NCBI GenBank assembly: GCA_003586115.2
Contig: QVOM02000034.1
Coordinates: 115,251,815 to 115,315,814, forward strand
DNA length: 64,000 nucleotides
Reading direction: 5' to 3'
Source of the DNA: Salvator merianae
Taxonomy: Eukaryota; Chordata; Lepidosauria; Squamata; Teiidae
Both the position numbers and the translations under genes were made by a program. The notes under the pieces are model-generated. The model worked only from the letters and a program-made list of their open reading frames with translations. It made no database searches and was not told the origin of the DNA. This document shows positions 12,659-26,120 of this stretch, piece after piece; position 1 is the stretch's first letter, and every line of letters begins with the position of its first letter.

Positions 12659-14244
12659 CTGAGAATAAGCATTCTAGCTATTATTTCTCCCATGTTTTTT
12701 GTTTTTTAAATAAAACATCCTACCTATGAATATGAAGATACCCTTTTAGCTATTATTTAGCTATATTTTTACTACACAGCATGACACTACTGTGCATTTG
12801 AATTACTACACACAGTGCACTCACACACCTAAGGTTTAAAATCTGATCAGCTATAGATCTAAATGAACACTTGACAGAAGAGGTCACATCTGTATTTTTT
12901 TCTAAACTCCTAAAACAAATAAACCCCCTTTTCCCTCTTCAGTTTCTTAAACATTCTAAACACTTTTTGACACAAGAGAGGTTAAAAGTAGTAGTAGGAA
13001 AACAACACAAATGCATCAAAAATAAACATATGGGAAAATTATCTTGCAGAGACAATGCACATGCAAAACACTAATGAAAGCTTTGTTACTAGCATGAGTT
13101 ACTTTATCACCAAAGACTGTTGTTAAACTTTAATTTAGGGATGGGACGAATCCCCGAGTTGGCAAAGCATGATTTTGAAATCAGAAGGCTATATCCAAGT
13201 ACACTATGGTAATTGGAGATTCATAGCAACTGTTTCCAATATGATCTCTTAGGCTTAGTTCAGATTCAGTTACAAGGCACTACAAACTAAGTTCAGTTTT
13301 TGAATGGTTGGCCTTATTCTGGAATCAATTTGAAAGTCCTTTACAATTTCCTAAAAACACAGAACTATGGACCACAGCTTGAAAACAACAGCTATGATGT
13401 GGCATCAATCACGTAGGGAACCCCCATGACCAGCGTTCTACTCATTATCTGAGTCTCCCAGTGATGCAGAAGTTGTTTAGAAGTAAGTGGCTTCCACACT
13501 GGTAGGCAATGGCCTTCATAGCCTCTGATTCTGTACTCAGTCAAATTATGTGCTGAGGGGGGGAGCAAGATTCGTCCCTTCCCTAGCTTGCACTGCACGT
13601 AAAAACAGAAATATGGCGCTACTTGCAAGACAGAAGCAAATTAAGAAGAAATATAAAAGCAGTAAAGCAGTACCTGACCAGAAAGGAGTGGAGGAAGGGG
13701 GTATAAAGCTGTAGTCTGGAGGTGTTACAAAAGAAAACCCACAGAACAAAGAAGGGGCTTAGAGAAAGAAAGGAGAGAAAAAAAGCAAAATGACATTGAA
13801 ATATTGGTAAAAATGATAATAAATAGTAGTAATCTTATCAGCTATGTGCTTCATAACAAAACCAAATGTTTCCTGAAAGAAACTTGGCAGGGGCATTTTT
13901 TTTTTCAACACCCAAACGCACAATCTGTCCCTTTTGTTGCTCCTACCTGAGCAGAGGTACAGAGGCTGTGGATTTGGTTTTACTCCTCCGTTCCCCCACT
14001 CTCTCTTTCATCGCATACGTAGTATGAATGTGCACTGTGTAGAATGAAGCCATTTGCTGCCCATGCTCATGCTTACGTTTCCAGTGTCAGTGCAGGGAGT
14101 ATTTGCTATAGAACACCATGCAGTTAGTCGTGAGCGTCTTAAAGTAAGAAATGGTTTAGATTCAATGTCTCTTACTCCTCAAGCTTGCCCAGCATTATTT
14201 TATAAAAATGGAAAGGGAGGGGGAGGGGAAACTAAGTAGGCCAC

Positions 14245-14246
14245 AA

Positions 14247-14277
<31 letters not shown>

Positions 14278-14280
14278 ATT
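14245..14280 (+). repeat. (AAAT)n microsatellite
   Basis: Nine consecutive AAAT units, with nothing recognisable around them. Confidence 0.95.
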
Positions 14281-15599
14281 TGATGATTACTGTGTGCACT
14301 ACTGGATACAAACTTTGACTCCTAAGCTTCCTCTCCTTTGTGTGGTGCTCCATACGTTTCCAGCAGGTGTGCATGCAACATTCAATGTCAGAGCTACTTT
14401 CAACAAATTCTCTTTATGTCATACTGGGAACTACTTTTTGCCAAGTGCGAAAAGCACAGCCTAAACATCGGCACATCATCCTCACTTCCGTGTGCACTAC
14501 TGTGTATTGTGGCAAGCGCCATGCACAGAAGATAAAACCTGGAAAGGCACATGCAAGGCCTCGTAAATGCTGTCATCCCGTAAATCACGGAGGACGTTTG
14601 TACCCTTAAAAGCTGCCTCAGTGGTGCAACTGTGAACTTCATGTATCTTTTTTCTTTTATTACTTCACTTTCTTGAAGTAGAGCTGGAATAGCCGTAATG
14701 TTATTTCGTGCCAATGTAAGTGAAGAAAATCCAAATCAAGTAACAAAGAAATGGGATGGTACATACTACCAAACTCCAACTTTGCCCTAGAAATCACACA
14801 GAGTTTCAGAAATAAAACTAGAGGATCAAACTTTTTTGTTTGGCTTCCCTGTGCAACCTAGAAGCACACATAAGCTCTTAACTAGTTGTGACTTATAACA
14901 ATTTACCCCGCCACACAGTTCTGTGGAATTTTTAGAGCATCTTTGGATCATGATTTCCTTATCCCTATCCTCACTGCATCTTATCTGAAGTATAGGTATA
15001 CATATTTACTTATCTATATTTATACTTAGAAGACAAACCAATATTACTTTCATAAAAGAAATGTAAAAAAGATTTTCCTGGATAATAAGAGTTTGTCAAA
15101 TCCACATAGATAAGAATTGAAGCTGACAATTAATGAAAACTCTTTCATATGGATTTTTTATATATATGGCACAGTGACTCAATAATAGAGGTTTTCAAGA
15201 AATACAAGCTATTAACAGGGCAAAAAGTGGGCACAAATAATCAGTGACTGAAATGAAATTATGTAAACAGTGAAGCAACCCATAGGTTAACACATAACAT
15301 ATGATCAGAAGTGGATACTAACCACTCAAGCTGTTGAAAAACAGTGGAGATACTAGGACTACTATCCCCCATGTTAAATTCAAATATAGCAGAGGAATCC
15401 ACAAAACAGGTGGAGTTTTTTAGACATTTAATAAAATGGTCATTTAGGTGAAATTTTCTTTCGTTGAAATTTCTAGAGCAAGCATTGATAATTAATTATC
15501 ACGCTTCTACTGTATGATTTCCTTATTGAAAGAAAAGTATTGTAAAGGACCATTAAAAAAAATAATAAGCTTCTATCCTATGCCTTAATAAATGTAAAT

Positions 15600-16610
15600 G
15601 GCAAGTTCACACCTGCACTCTCTTGGGAGAGACTAGTTCCATGTTTTTTTTATTTAACATCTACATGAAACTGCTGAAAGAACTCATCCATAGCTTTTGG
15701 CGTAGGTTCCATCAGTACATTGATGATACCCAGTTATACATCTTGATCCCTGGCCAAAGGGGAGATGCAATGGACATGCTGGTTCAGTGTACAGAGACTG
15801 TGAGGCTCTGGATGGCTCAAAACAAATTCAAACTCAATGCCTCCAAGTGAGAGTTATTGTTTTTGAATCCCAATCTGGCCACAATTTGGTTCCAAGTGTG
15901 GTTCTTGATGGGATTGCACTACATATGAAAGAACTAGCCTGTTGTCTGGGGGTTCTAACTGACTCTCAGTTCCAGTTGGAACGGCAGGTGGAAACTGCGG
16001 CTAGCTGTGATTGGTGCACCAGCTATGGTCATATTTTCACTGACAGGCCTTAATTACAGTGGCTCACATTCCTATTATCTCTAAACTGGACTACTACAAT
16101 GTGCTCTACCTGGAGCTACTCTTGAAGACAGCTGGAAAACTTCAAGTGCTCCAGAATACGCACTTCGTAATGGCTGAAAACATGACCACATAACATCTCT
16201 GTTGCACTGGCGTCCACTTGGATCCAGTTCAAGGGGTTGATAATGACCTTTAAAGCCTTCAGAGCTTAGCACCCATTTACCTTCAGAACTGCCTCTTCCA
16301 TCCAAACAAGACCTAATCCATGAAGTTCACAATAAGATCTCTTGCAAGTCCCTGGTCCACATCTAATAAAAGGAGACTGAGAAGAAGAGCCTTTTCAGCT
16401 ATGGCCCCTGTAATGTGGAATATGTTGCCACTTGATGTACAGGTGTACATTACTGTAGTTTAATAAACAACTTAAGAACCACCTCTTCAGTCTGGCCTAC
16501 CTTTAATTTCAGTGCTGCTGCCTGTCTGTCATGATTTTGTTTTAAATTCATTTAAAAACATTCTTTTAATGAGGTAGGTGGAATACAAGTATACAAATAA
16601 GTAAATAAAG
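15600..16610 (+). mobile_element. L2-like LINE, 3' part, decayed
   Basis: The plus-strand translation shows reverse-transcriptase pieces FNIYMKLLKELIHSF and HQYIDDTQLY (YADD box altered to YIDD), then a KFKLNASK segment. In other frames it shows the LDYYNVLYLEL-type and tryptophan-rich C-terminal stretches of L2 ORF2, and a 3' end close to GGTGGAATACAAGTATACAAATAA. Frameshifts and stops break the frame, so it is inactive. It is 5' truncated and antisense to VAV3. Confidence 0.8.
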
Positions 16611-17116
16611 ATACCCCTTTTCCACACAGCAGGCATTTTATTGGGTGCATCTTGGTCCAGAGTTTGCATCTAAACATCCATACTTAGGTCCAGATTAAAC
16701 CACCTGCCTCTCTTTTTCAACAAGCCAGCCCTCCATTCCCCCAAAAATGATAATTTTGGCCAAATAACCATGCTGTAACATCTGCTCTCCTTAAAAAATT
16801 GCTATTAAAATTTACAGCAATGAAAGGCTCTATGCTCATAAATCTCATATGATGGAAACAACTGACTTATCTCCTCCTTCACTATACATTTTATACTGAC
16901 CAACATAAACAGTTGATAGAGCCACTAAAAGCACTGATGGCTAGATATTTCAAAGTTTGATATTTCACATTCTTAATGTACAATCAAACTGTCTTTATTC
17001 AATGTATTTTGAATTTTGACATTGTATCTTCTATTTAGTATATCTGATACCTAACTGAAATAAAGTGTTTAATATAATATGATGGGTTTGGAGTTCCTGC
17101 ATCTGCAGATACTACA

Positions 17117-17538
17117 GGTCTGTTCGTACTTTAGTGTTAGGACACTCTCTAACACTCACTTGCACAGTGCATTCGCATTCTGCGGACACCTTAGCATTTG
17201 GAAGCATCTGCAGGTGCTCCCAAATGCTACTAGCTGTGAACAGCTCAATCACTGTCCGCAGCTGGACTGCTCCTACTTGGCAGCATCCGCACCTACATCT
17301 AGGTGCAAATACTACAAGGCCATGGTCCAGTTGTGGCTGAGCAGTCACACAGGCATCCCCAGTTGCCATGGCAGCAGCTGGACATTTCTGCGGCTGCTGT
17401 CACGGCAGGCAGGCCAGCATTTGCACTGTGAGTGCTGTTCCAGCCCTTGCAGTGCAGATGTCTGCTGTGCTGCATGGTCTGTTCCAGTGTAGAATAGTAT
17501 CATTATACCATTCTACGCTTGAAGGTGCAGACAGGCCC
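17117..17538. mobile_element. Non-autonomous TIR element (GGCC-end family)
   Basis: The left end is GGTCTGTTCGTACTTTAG and the right end is CTTGAAGGTGCAGACAGGCCC, inverted relatives of the shared terminus. The interior shares the CTGGACATTTCTGCGGCTGC and GGTGCAAATAC motifs with the elements at 27366 and 44484. The target duplication is not clear. Several overlapping open stretches here, up to 137 codons, are caused by its G+C-rich composition. Confidence 0.65.
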
Positions 17539-19382
17539 AACATCTCATTTTCTGATCTTTGCTGCAAAACTACTTATAGTTATTGTCAGGGCTCTGCAAA
17601 GATACAAACTTGTAACACTAGTATTAATCAATCTAAAATTATGGATTGCAAGATATTTTTGTCTGCTACTAGTAAAGAACAATCAGAATGAAAATAACAC
17701 AGACAACATGAAGAAGCTGTGTGTTTTCCACTGTGAAACAAAGTGTTGCAACAGAAAGAAGAGGAAACTTATAAACAAATGAAGAAAGCATATGAAAAGA
17801 GAAATGTACATATAATAGAAAACTGGAGAAAATCAGATGATTGTTGGACAGAAAAACAAAAAAGAGAGAGACAGAGAGAGGAAAATCACCTAGTAAAACA
17901 AGGATTGCTTTTTTGGAGAAAAAAGCAGAACCAATAATGGGGCAAAAATAAAAGATTTAAAAGTTAAAAAATAGTAATAGTAGTATGCATACTGGTTTAG
18001 CATGAAGTCCCATGAGTTCAACAGGACTTAACCTTCTGCAAATATGCATTGCATTGAATTGTTGGAGTGCCTGATAAGCATTTCAGTGTTCATGTTTAAA
18101 TCTCTCTCTTGCCATTGATTACTGATAATGGAGAAGAGTCATTAAAATGGCTTCTCCTGTTTCAGGCGTATCACAAAGTGACGGAAGGGCTGCACGTTGT
18201 AAGATCCACATGTAAGGATGCCTTGATTCTTTTTTGTCTTTTCTTTTCTGTGGAGGTCAATTTTATATAAGAGTTATGAGAAATAAAGGAAAATCAAAGA
18301 TGCAAAATGTTAAAAAAAAAAGATGGCCCAATCAAAAATCAAAGCCAAGAATGACTTAAAAGGGACTTTTTCGGCAATATCTGGTAGTAAGAACACTATT
18401 AACATTTTCTCCTCCTCTGTGGTTCTAACATATCTCAGTTTCTATACTTTTTTTTAAAAAAGCAGATTAAATAGATCAAGTGATGCTCTGTCCATTGTCC
18501 TACATGTGCCTCCATTTACTTTTTATACTGAACGGAAAGTAATCAACAGAAAAAGGAATTTGTTCATCCATTACTGGATGAATTGAATGAAGAGGAGTGC
18601 TCGTACATTTAAGCATATAAGGCTAAGAGAAAGTCTGAGGGAACCCACTCAAATGATAATAATATTCACTGTGCACACTGTCTATTAAAGAAATTTACCA
18701 CACTACAGGCAACCATAGAAGGCTAGACAAACCTAAACAGTGGTAGGGAGCACTATCCACAGAGTAGAAGCTGCCAGAAGCTAGAAATATTTAAATGTTC
18801 CTGTGTCTCCTTTTTTCCAGCTATGGTCCTTCTATCCTTTCAAAAAGCAAGATCTTTATCTATTTTTTTCTGTTTCACAGCCATTCAGATTTAAGCACCA
18901 TAGTTTTCCACTAAATACTTAGTGTGGTCCTCAAAGGAATTTCTGTCTGGAACACCAACAGTGTGCTAGAAGGAAACAGAGCAAACCTAAGCTTCCTCAC
19001 AGAAATTCTCCTTTATAGGCAATGGTTTAAATCACAGAAATAATTCATTTAAGTGTCAAATGCAAGATTAGAATTACACATTTATTAATTCATGTAGCTG
19101 AAAACAGCACAGCCAAAGCAAAATGTCTGTTTACAAATCAATTGCTCACTTACATTTTTAATAGATGCTTGAGCAGTGATTTGATTTAAAGGTAGGCAAT
19201 CAGGAAGTCTAACTAGACCTGTTCATAAACTTGTCAGTAAATCCTGATTCTGCTTAGCAGCAGAAAAATCTAGCTAAATGCATTATCATATTAATTGGTT
19301 ATATGTCAAAAATGCAAAATGAAGATGTTTTAACCTACTGCTATTCCTCTGCTATTAAATGACAGGAAATGATGATGCTTAC

Positions 19383-19512
19383 AGTTGTTACTTGCTCTGG
19401 TAGTCCTTTGGTCCAGTAAATTTTCACAGTCCTTGAACGGATATTGGAGAGTTGTATCCAAGCTTCGGAAACCTTCTTTGAGGGAATGGTGCTTGTAATA
19501 CTCCACGAGTTC
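19383..19512 (-). CDS. VAV3: VAV3 coding exon: end of SH2 and SH2/C-SH3 linker
   Basis: This 130-nt exon encodes residues 164-206, ELVEYYKHHSLKEGFRSLDT followed by TLQYPFKDCENLLDQRTTRASNN, plus one base of a leucine codon. The acceptor is TGGCAG|GAA and the donor is T|GTAAGC. The first half closes the SH2 domain (the ELVEYY helix and SLKEGF loop) and is almost identical to other VAV3 proteins. The second half is a linker that has diverged in composition while keeping the expected length. A different frame across the same DNA gives a longer unspliced open stretch, which is not the coding frame. Confidence 0.96.
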
Positions 19513-19677
19513 CTGCCAGGAAAGGTCAGGGGAAGAGGAAGAAACACAGGAATAAATAAATAAACAAATTAATAATAGTTTAAAATATTAAAGTGCGCTT
19601 TTCCCCTTGTTTGTGTTTTTTTCAGATTCTTTGATGCATCTTAAAATACAAATACACTGAATTTGTTGCCTAAAGCC

Positions 19678-19931
19678 CAGGAGTGGCCTTAACAGTTGTG
19701 GGTCCCAATTTGGAGCCATGCCAGCACTGCCAGGATTGGCTTGAGGCCAGGCCATGGCTGCTCTTTACTGCTGGCCTTTTTCAACAACAGGCTGTGGCAG
19801 GTGTCGATACTCCCACCAGTCAAAACAGCTTCGGGCCACTGTGACACCCTAATTGCTTTCATGATCTGCTAGTGTGGGGCCCCTGTGAATGCAGGGCCTC
19901 AAGGGGTGCAAATAGACTAAGGCCAGCTCTG
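19678..19931. mobile_element. hAT-like MITE with degenerate 8-bp target duplication
   Basis: The left end is CAGGAGTGGCCTTAACAG, and the right end read inverted is CAGAGCTGGCCTTAGTC, matching hAT-type termini that start with CAG. The flanks are CTAAAGCC and CTACAGTC, 6 of 8 identical, consistent with an old 8-bp duplication. The interior is G+C-rich with no coding frame. At 254 bp it is non-autonomous. Confidence 0.7.
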
Positions 19932-21131
19932 CTACAGTCATCTTTTAATTTCACTTCAGATCGGCAAGTCAGGTCAGCTACATAACGATTTTGATTTACA
20001 CACAGGCATCGTTGCATATTCACATCTTTGGAAATTAAATGATATGACACGGGTGTCTGTTTCCCTAACAGCAGTGGGCAAAACCTCCTGCACTACACCA
20101 CTTCAGCTTATAATATGATAAAAATGCCTCACACATTAAACAACAAGTTAAGCTAAAACCATTCTTTTTTCGTCTATACTTCTACGTTTCCAATGCTGAA
20201 GTGCCAATATAGGTTGATTACATATTTACTATTTATGGGTACCAAGATGCAGATTCTCACTATTACATACACCCCTACACACATGAGGCATTTGCTTATA
20301 TCATCAGACTTTAGGAAACGTACACAAAGCACACAGCTGATGTTTAAACTGTTGAGAAGGCATGCGCTGAATTGTTAAGCAACACTTCCAGCCCTTATCA
20401 TCTGATAGAAGCCTTTACATGTATTCTGGATGAGGAGTCAGTCGACACAAAACCCCCAATAATACTACTCTTTAAAGATGTACAAATTAAGTAATTGCAT
20501 GGAAATTTCTATATACCAAGATCAAACTTAAAACATTTCATAATTTTCAGCTGTACTAACATAGTCTGCTATTACCTAAGTAAGTTTTTTTTTCCAGCTT
20601 AGAATGTCAAATAAGGGTCTCTGCAGACATATTTCTAATCAAGAAATAAGTCAGCTGTTTTACAAATAAATATGCATGTATTCCTTAATATCCACAGAAT
20701 ACAATTCTTTTGGAGAAGTTTGTTAATAGCATGGCAAGATCCTCTAAGCAAGAGATACTGCAAATATGTTCTTTATTTAGACCAATTCATTTTATCGTTT
20801 CTATCAAATGCTTTCTCTAACTACTGATAAGACTACTTGATGAATTCCATTTTTGTTAAGCTAAGCTGATCTTTCCCATCTGAATGGACAGGCATCTAAT
20901 TACTCATCATTATTTCTGAATCTTGACTGAATTCCCAGCTTAAATTTTTTTAAAAAAGTAAAAACTTAAAATTAAATAGTAGTTAGAAAAATATATTTGA
21001 GTACATATCTGAATTTTGTGCAACCTCATCAAAGAGCTCCTTGTTTTGTATTGCAGAAGTTAAATTATTAAAATGCAAAGCAATAAAGTACATAGTAGAT
21101 GCCCTATCACAGAACTATAAAACAGAATCTT

Positions 21132-21284
21132 GGACCCTTTTTGCACTGACCCTTATTCTGGATTATATCCTGGAACAGGGGCCTGTCACCCACAAGGTAG
21201 CATAGCATAGTGCGCACCAGCATGTGGATGGCAGGTGTATATCCAGAGATATAATCCGGAATAAGGCACAGTGCAGAAGAGGCC
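21132..21284. mobile_element. Non-autonomous TIR element (GGCC-end family, short palindromic type)
   Basis: The left end is GGACCCTTTTTGCACTGACC and the right end is GCACAGTGCAGAAGAGGCC. The two halves are near-inverted copies over about 60 bp, including TTATTCTGGATTATATCC opposite GATATAATCCGGAATAAGG. At 153 bp it is almost all terminal repeat. The target duplication is unresolved. Confidence 0.75.
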
Positions 21285-22329
21285 TAGGATCATAGAACTG
21301 GAATCAGAAATGCAGGGTCTGGGAAGACAAAAGGTAGCCACAGAAGAAACCAATTTAAGTGTGATAGGCAGGGCTGAATAATGAGAAGAAAGTGAGCATT
21401 GGTGGGTTATTGTACGATCCTAGGAAGGGGATGCCATCTAACCATACAAAACAAGAGGGGTGCTAAAAATGTGCAATTATCATAACAAACAGGGAAACAG
21501 AGAAATGAGACAATTGTTTCAAATGATCACCGAATTAGAAGGTGTCATTTAAGCCCCTCTGCCATGCAGGAATCTCTTATGCTGAGTGTTCAAGCAGTCA
21601 TTCTGTTCTGCACCAAACCATGTCCCTCTTTAGGTCATAATTGCTAAGTAACATGTAAGTAATGTTTCTTCAAATAGCATTGCTTTTATTTAGAAAGATG
21701 AAAGAAAAAATAGGAAGCCTCCTGACAGTCAGGGAAGATCGAAAGATCTATAGCATCCATGAACAGTAGAATAGCTTCATTTTTGTTCACTTGAATGTCT
21801 GAGTGTTGGAGAAGATGTCTGAGGGCGGGTTAGAATCCTTGGGATGTAAGAGGGTCAAGGGTTTCTCTCACATCCAAGACGCTCCACATAATAAGCATTT
21901 TTATGGTATCATAAATACACCCTTGACTCAAGCTTAGCTTCTTAGTGACTATATGGATGTTTCTGTGCAGGTTTCTTGGTCAAGATGCAAAAGGCATTGG
22001 CCTTTTCAGGGGAGAAACTAAAGAGTCAAACCTAGGACTTTTAGAATGCTCTGCCTCTGAACTACAGCACAGACTACAAAGGGAAAAAAGGGAGAAAAAA
22101 ATCAACATTCCAAAAATCTTAAGCCATCCTGAACTGCATCTATCTCAATAAAAAAAGTCTGCTGTCTCCAAATCTGGCTCCTCTTCTTAGGGGTGCAGCT
22201 GGTAATCAAAGTGAGAAGGGGAGAAGCCCAATCCCAAATGGGTGTCAGAAAGCAGAAAGACATACAAAGAAGAACTGAAGCCTTTGTACAAACGGAAGTC
22301 CAGATGCTGGACTTCCTTCGCCTTTTCAG

Positions 22330-22432
22330 GAATTGTAATTTGTAGGGTTTGATGATTTGAATTTTATACTGACTTTACTCTAACCTGCCCTGAAACCTTC
22401 AAGAGTAGGGTAGGACAGAAATACATACATTA
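22330..22432 (+). mobile_element. LINE 3'-end scrap (L2/CR1 type)
   Basis: CTAACCTGCCCTGAAACCTT followed by a GGGTAGGACAGAAATACATA-type end resembles the 3' ends of reptile L2 elements, which close with a short repeat after a GGTATAAATA-like motif. Too short to classify firmly. Confidence 0.45.
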
Positions 22433-23176
22433 CCAAATCTAACAACAACTAAATTAGGCCAAGGTTGCCTAAAAAATGAGGTCTCTTAGTTCTACTAAAA
22501 GGTAAGGTCCTTCAAGCACAGCTCTAATAAAGTACAGTACTCAGACTTTCATAAAGCTGAAGTATTGCTACTTTGCCTCAAACCAAAACACCTTGGTATC
22601 TACTTTAAGATTAAATCTATTCTCTAGAACACCTGAATAAGGCTAAAGTGAACAGTGTGCGTGTTCAAAAGCTGGAAACAAAAGAACCCTCAGTTTTCTT
22701 TGTCAACGTATAATTTGTCTTTTCCAGTCATGCAATTTAAATATTTGCTTTTCAAGTGTTTCTTAGTAGAACACATTAGCAAGCCTTGAATCAGTCATTA
22801 TCTCTGTCATCCATTTCTTGTTTGTTTTCAAACTATGAGAAAATGTTTACTAAGAAACCGTTTCTACATAAATCTATAACAGCATGAATACTACAACAGT
22901 TCTTGGATTTTCTAGAGGACAGTTTGTGATTTTTTTTCCTACTGTATCTTACGTGACAATAGGAACAGGCAAGTGTGCTCTCTGAGCTAGGTTAGAGAAA
23001 GGACATAAATATATGTGAAGATATTCCTATGGTATTTATATCTGTGGTGGGGAGAGAGGCTCAAACTCTCAACTGAACTAGACTAATTGAAGTCCTTGCT
23101 GAGGATGCATTTTTAAATTATTATAGTTTAACACAATAATAAGTGCATAAACAGCAGATATTATTGTGATGTCTAA

Positions 23177-23711
23177 GGTTGTTTCAGCACTTGGGATTAT
23201 TCTGGAACAAATTCCAGGATACTGGACAGCTGTGTGCATGCTAGTATGGACTAAGGCGGGCCCCGCCCCCTGAAATGCTTCATTCATATTGGACAAAGCG
23301 TCGACTGGGCTAGGGTGCTGTAGATCCCAATGCTGAGGTCTACAATCAATCTAGGATCAGTATACCAGACCACAGAAGTGTGTGGACAGCACCCCCTCAT
23401 AGTCTGGTATACCATGGAGTACCCTTTCTGGTGGCGCTCCAGGAAGCGCCAACAGAAGTGGGCCCGCCCCCAAACTGCTCAGGCTGGAAACTCTGAAGGC
23501 CAAGAACGAACATTCCTGGCCTTTGGAGCCTTGGTGCTACCTCTGAAAGCTCTCAGGAGGTTGAGGCTGGGTGTGGAGTAGGATGGCCGTCCAAACGCTG
23601 ATGGCCCTGTTCCACTTCATTGGCAATCTGTCCCAACTTGGGATGGGTAGCCTATCCGGGGAGGCATCACCACCCGATCCTGGGATATTAACAGATAGCG
23701 CAGAAATGGCC
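23177..23711. mobile_element. Non-autonomous TIR element with TAA target duplication
   Basis: The left end is GGTTGTTTCAGCACTTGGG and the right end is AGCGCAGAAATGGCC. It is flanked exactly by TAA on both sides (23174-23176 and 23712-23714), the classic PIF/Harbinger target. At 535 bp it has no transposase and is the longest intact member of the family in the window. It links the short palindromic type (shared ATTATTCTGGAAC) to the long type at 12197 and 47593. Confidence 0.8.
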
Positions 23712-25815
23712 TAACAGAACAAGAAAGAAGAACTCTGGAGTACGGAACTCCTGTTTTCCTTTGACTTAGTTTGACATTGTGGAGCTTTGTAGGAGTAGCC
23801 TGCCTCCCAAGTTTCATGGGAAGAAGAATCACTCTAAACTCCATGGAATGAGATCTGAACACTTTTTGATTTGTACTGTCAGAGTGCTCTGACCTGTATC
23901 TTCTTTTTCGTACCAGGCTAGGCAACAACAACAACACTAGCTAGTAGTGAAACATCTGCACAAAGCAAATTCAGCTTACAGAGCTGCAAAGATCCAGCAA
24001 TCCAATGCTGAGCTACAAGATATTCACTGCAATAGCACTTTTTGAGCATCTTTTATTTCCACACTTACTGTATTAATCACCTAAGAAAATGTCATGCCTG
24101 TCTCAGCCTCTCATAATCCACTCCTTCAGTCCTCTCAAACAGCACAACGCAAAACGGCCCATCTGCTGGCCTGTTCTCACAGTGACCAATGGGAAATCCC
24201 ATAAGAACAGTCACCTGTCAGAACTGGAGAAGGTCAATCAGCATTATGGTGACTTTAGAAAGTATTTCTGTGAATATGTTCTATGGCAATGAAGCAGACA
24301 ATTCAAAAAAACGTGATCTTGTAAATGGCAAGAGCATTAGTACTAACATCAGAGAGTTGCAAAAATATCAGAATAAGGCTAGATATACATTTAAAAAGAG
24401 ACAAAGAACGGGCTCTGAATCTTAAATGTACTTAGATACAAAGATCAAAGCAAAAGCACAGCAATGAATCATTCTGTTATTTAAAATAACTGCATTTTGT
24501 TTATTGAAAGGAAAGCATAAGGCATAAACTGCCATCCCATCAGGAGCACATTCAATAACTGCATCCTATTCAGCCATTATTTAAGTCTTTAAAACCAAAA
24601 TCAATGAAAGCATGCTGACTGATGAAATAAGCAGGGGGTTTGGGAGGTTTTTTTAAGGTGTGTTATTCATAAACGCAGTATAATCAAGTAATTGACTGGA
24701 CCAGAAATTCTCCACTCAGTGATAATCCTTCAAATGCACTTCCTGTATTCATACTTCTTTTGTAAAGCTCCTACTTCAGATTATACCAAGAAGAATAAAA
24801 CCTACATTTCCTATGTAACATGCAAGTAAACTTACATAACGCCACTATACTACACAGCCAAACACTACTAGGTACCACAGCCAGACAGCTTACCAAACAG
24901 CTTTTACAAGCAGGTCCAAAGTAATACAAAAAAACCTACTATTAATTACATTTCTCACTGCTTTCATTATTGAATAATAAGAAACAGTGTACTGGCAAAC
25001 ATGAAGAATCACCATTTATATCGCTAAAACTTATGGCCACCACAGGACCCTGAATTAATGAACTAAGTTGCTATGTATTAAGTGTGATGGGATCTCTTTC
25101 CCCATCATGACTGAAAAGATGAATTCTATTTTATTTCCAAAAGCACACAGTCTATTACATGGTTGCAAATCTAAGAGCCTTGGAAAAACCAGAAGCGGTA
25201 TCTACTGACAAAGGATTGTCTCACGCCTTTTGGAACAATATACTCTATTTAAAAAAACAAAATATGCTGTGAGGACTTTAGTTAGAATCCTAGGGTTGAG
25301 AGGGGCCAGTCAAATCAGTGACTGTAAACTTGGACATAATGCAGGATCCAAGTCAAGCAAAGCATCTCCCAATAGATGGTTTGAAACTATGTAACCACTT
25401 CAGAGACTGATGACACTCAAATGATTTCCGTTTCTAAACTAATCTGGGAGATGGTCTTCAGAAATGGCAGGAATTATAAGAAAAATATGTAATATGTAAT
25501 GTATCTGTCATCTATCTAGCTAGCTATCTAAGACATTACATTGGCATCCACTGAACAGCAAACACAACAGTATTTATGTCAAAATTGGAACTATGTTTGT
25601 TCCTAGGGTATCTAAGAATGCAACTTAAGCTATAATTTAGGAACAAATGAAGGAAAGGACATATTACAGATTGTGGGGAACTGTAGAAAAACATGGTTAG
25701 AAGATTACACTTTTGAGGCTTCAGTAATGCTCTTCAATAAGCAGTACAGATTGATCAACTATGCATAATTAATTGTAATATCAAGACTAAAAATTATGCA
25801 CAGTATATCTGAGTA

Positions 25816-25819
25816 TGTC

Positions 25820-25863
<44 letters not shown>
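25816..25863 (+). repeat. (TGTC)n(TATC)n microsatellite
   Basis: A few CTGT units followed by about seven CTAT units. Confidence 0.95.
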
Positions 25864-25989
25864 GGGACTCTATGAAGTTTATAGATAAAACATAAATCCA
25901 GAATAAATACACGGATAAGCATTAAAACTAATCATGGTTGCCCTATTAATCATTACCAAAGGTACATATCAAAGACACTTATATTTTTT

Positions 25990-26120
25990 AAAAACTGTTA
26001 ACAGCAAGCTAGCTGGCCTGATCTCATTTAGACATGAGTTCCAGAGAGAGGGGGTCACAACTAAAAAGGCTCTTTTCTTACTCTGGCTCCTGTTACCTCA
26101 TGCAGGGCAGGAAGTTTAAG
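25990..26120 (-). mobile_element. L2-like LINE scrap
   Basis: The minus-strand translation at 26076-26008 reads KRAFLVVTPSLWNSCLNEIR, the C-terminal alanine-proline-leucine-tryptophan-asparagine motif region of L2-type ORF2. It is isolated and truncated on both sides. Confidence 0.55.

Larger units (their letters stand above)
7022..19382 (-). other. VAV3 intron between SH2-end and C-SH3 exons (12.4 kb)
   Basis: It contains the purine tract at 9186-9326, a SINE at 10838-11150, a MITE-like element near 12197-12658, an AAAT run at 14245-14280, an L2 LINE piece at 15600-16610 and a MITE-like element at 17117-17538. The remaining blocks (7.1-9.1, 9.4-10.8, 12.7-15.6 and 17.6-19.3 kb) show no gene or repeat that I recognise. 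Confidence 0.85.

Noticed and set aside
15787..16053. Second open frame within the L2 region
   Set aside because: It is a frameshifted part of the same decayed LINE, not a separate gene.
17079..17492. 137-codon open stretch on the plus strand
   Set aside because: It sits in the G+C-rich interior of a MITE whose other copies do not keep the frame.
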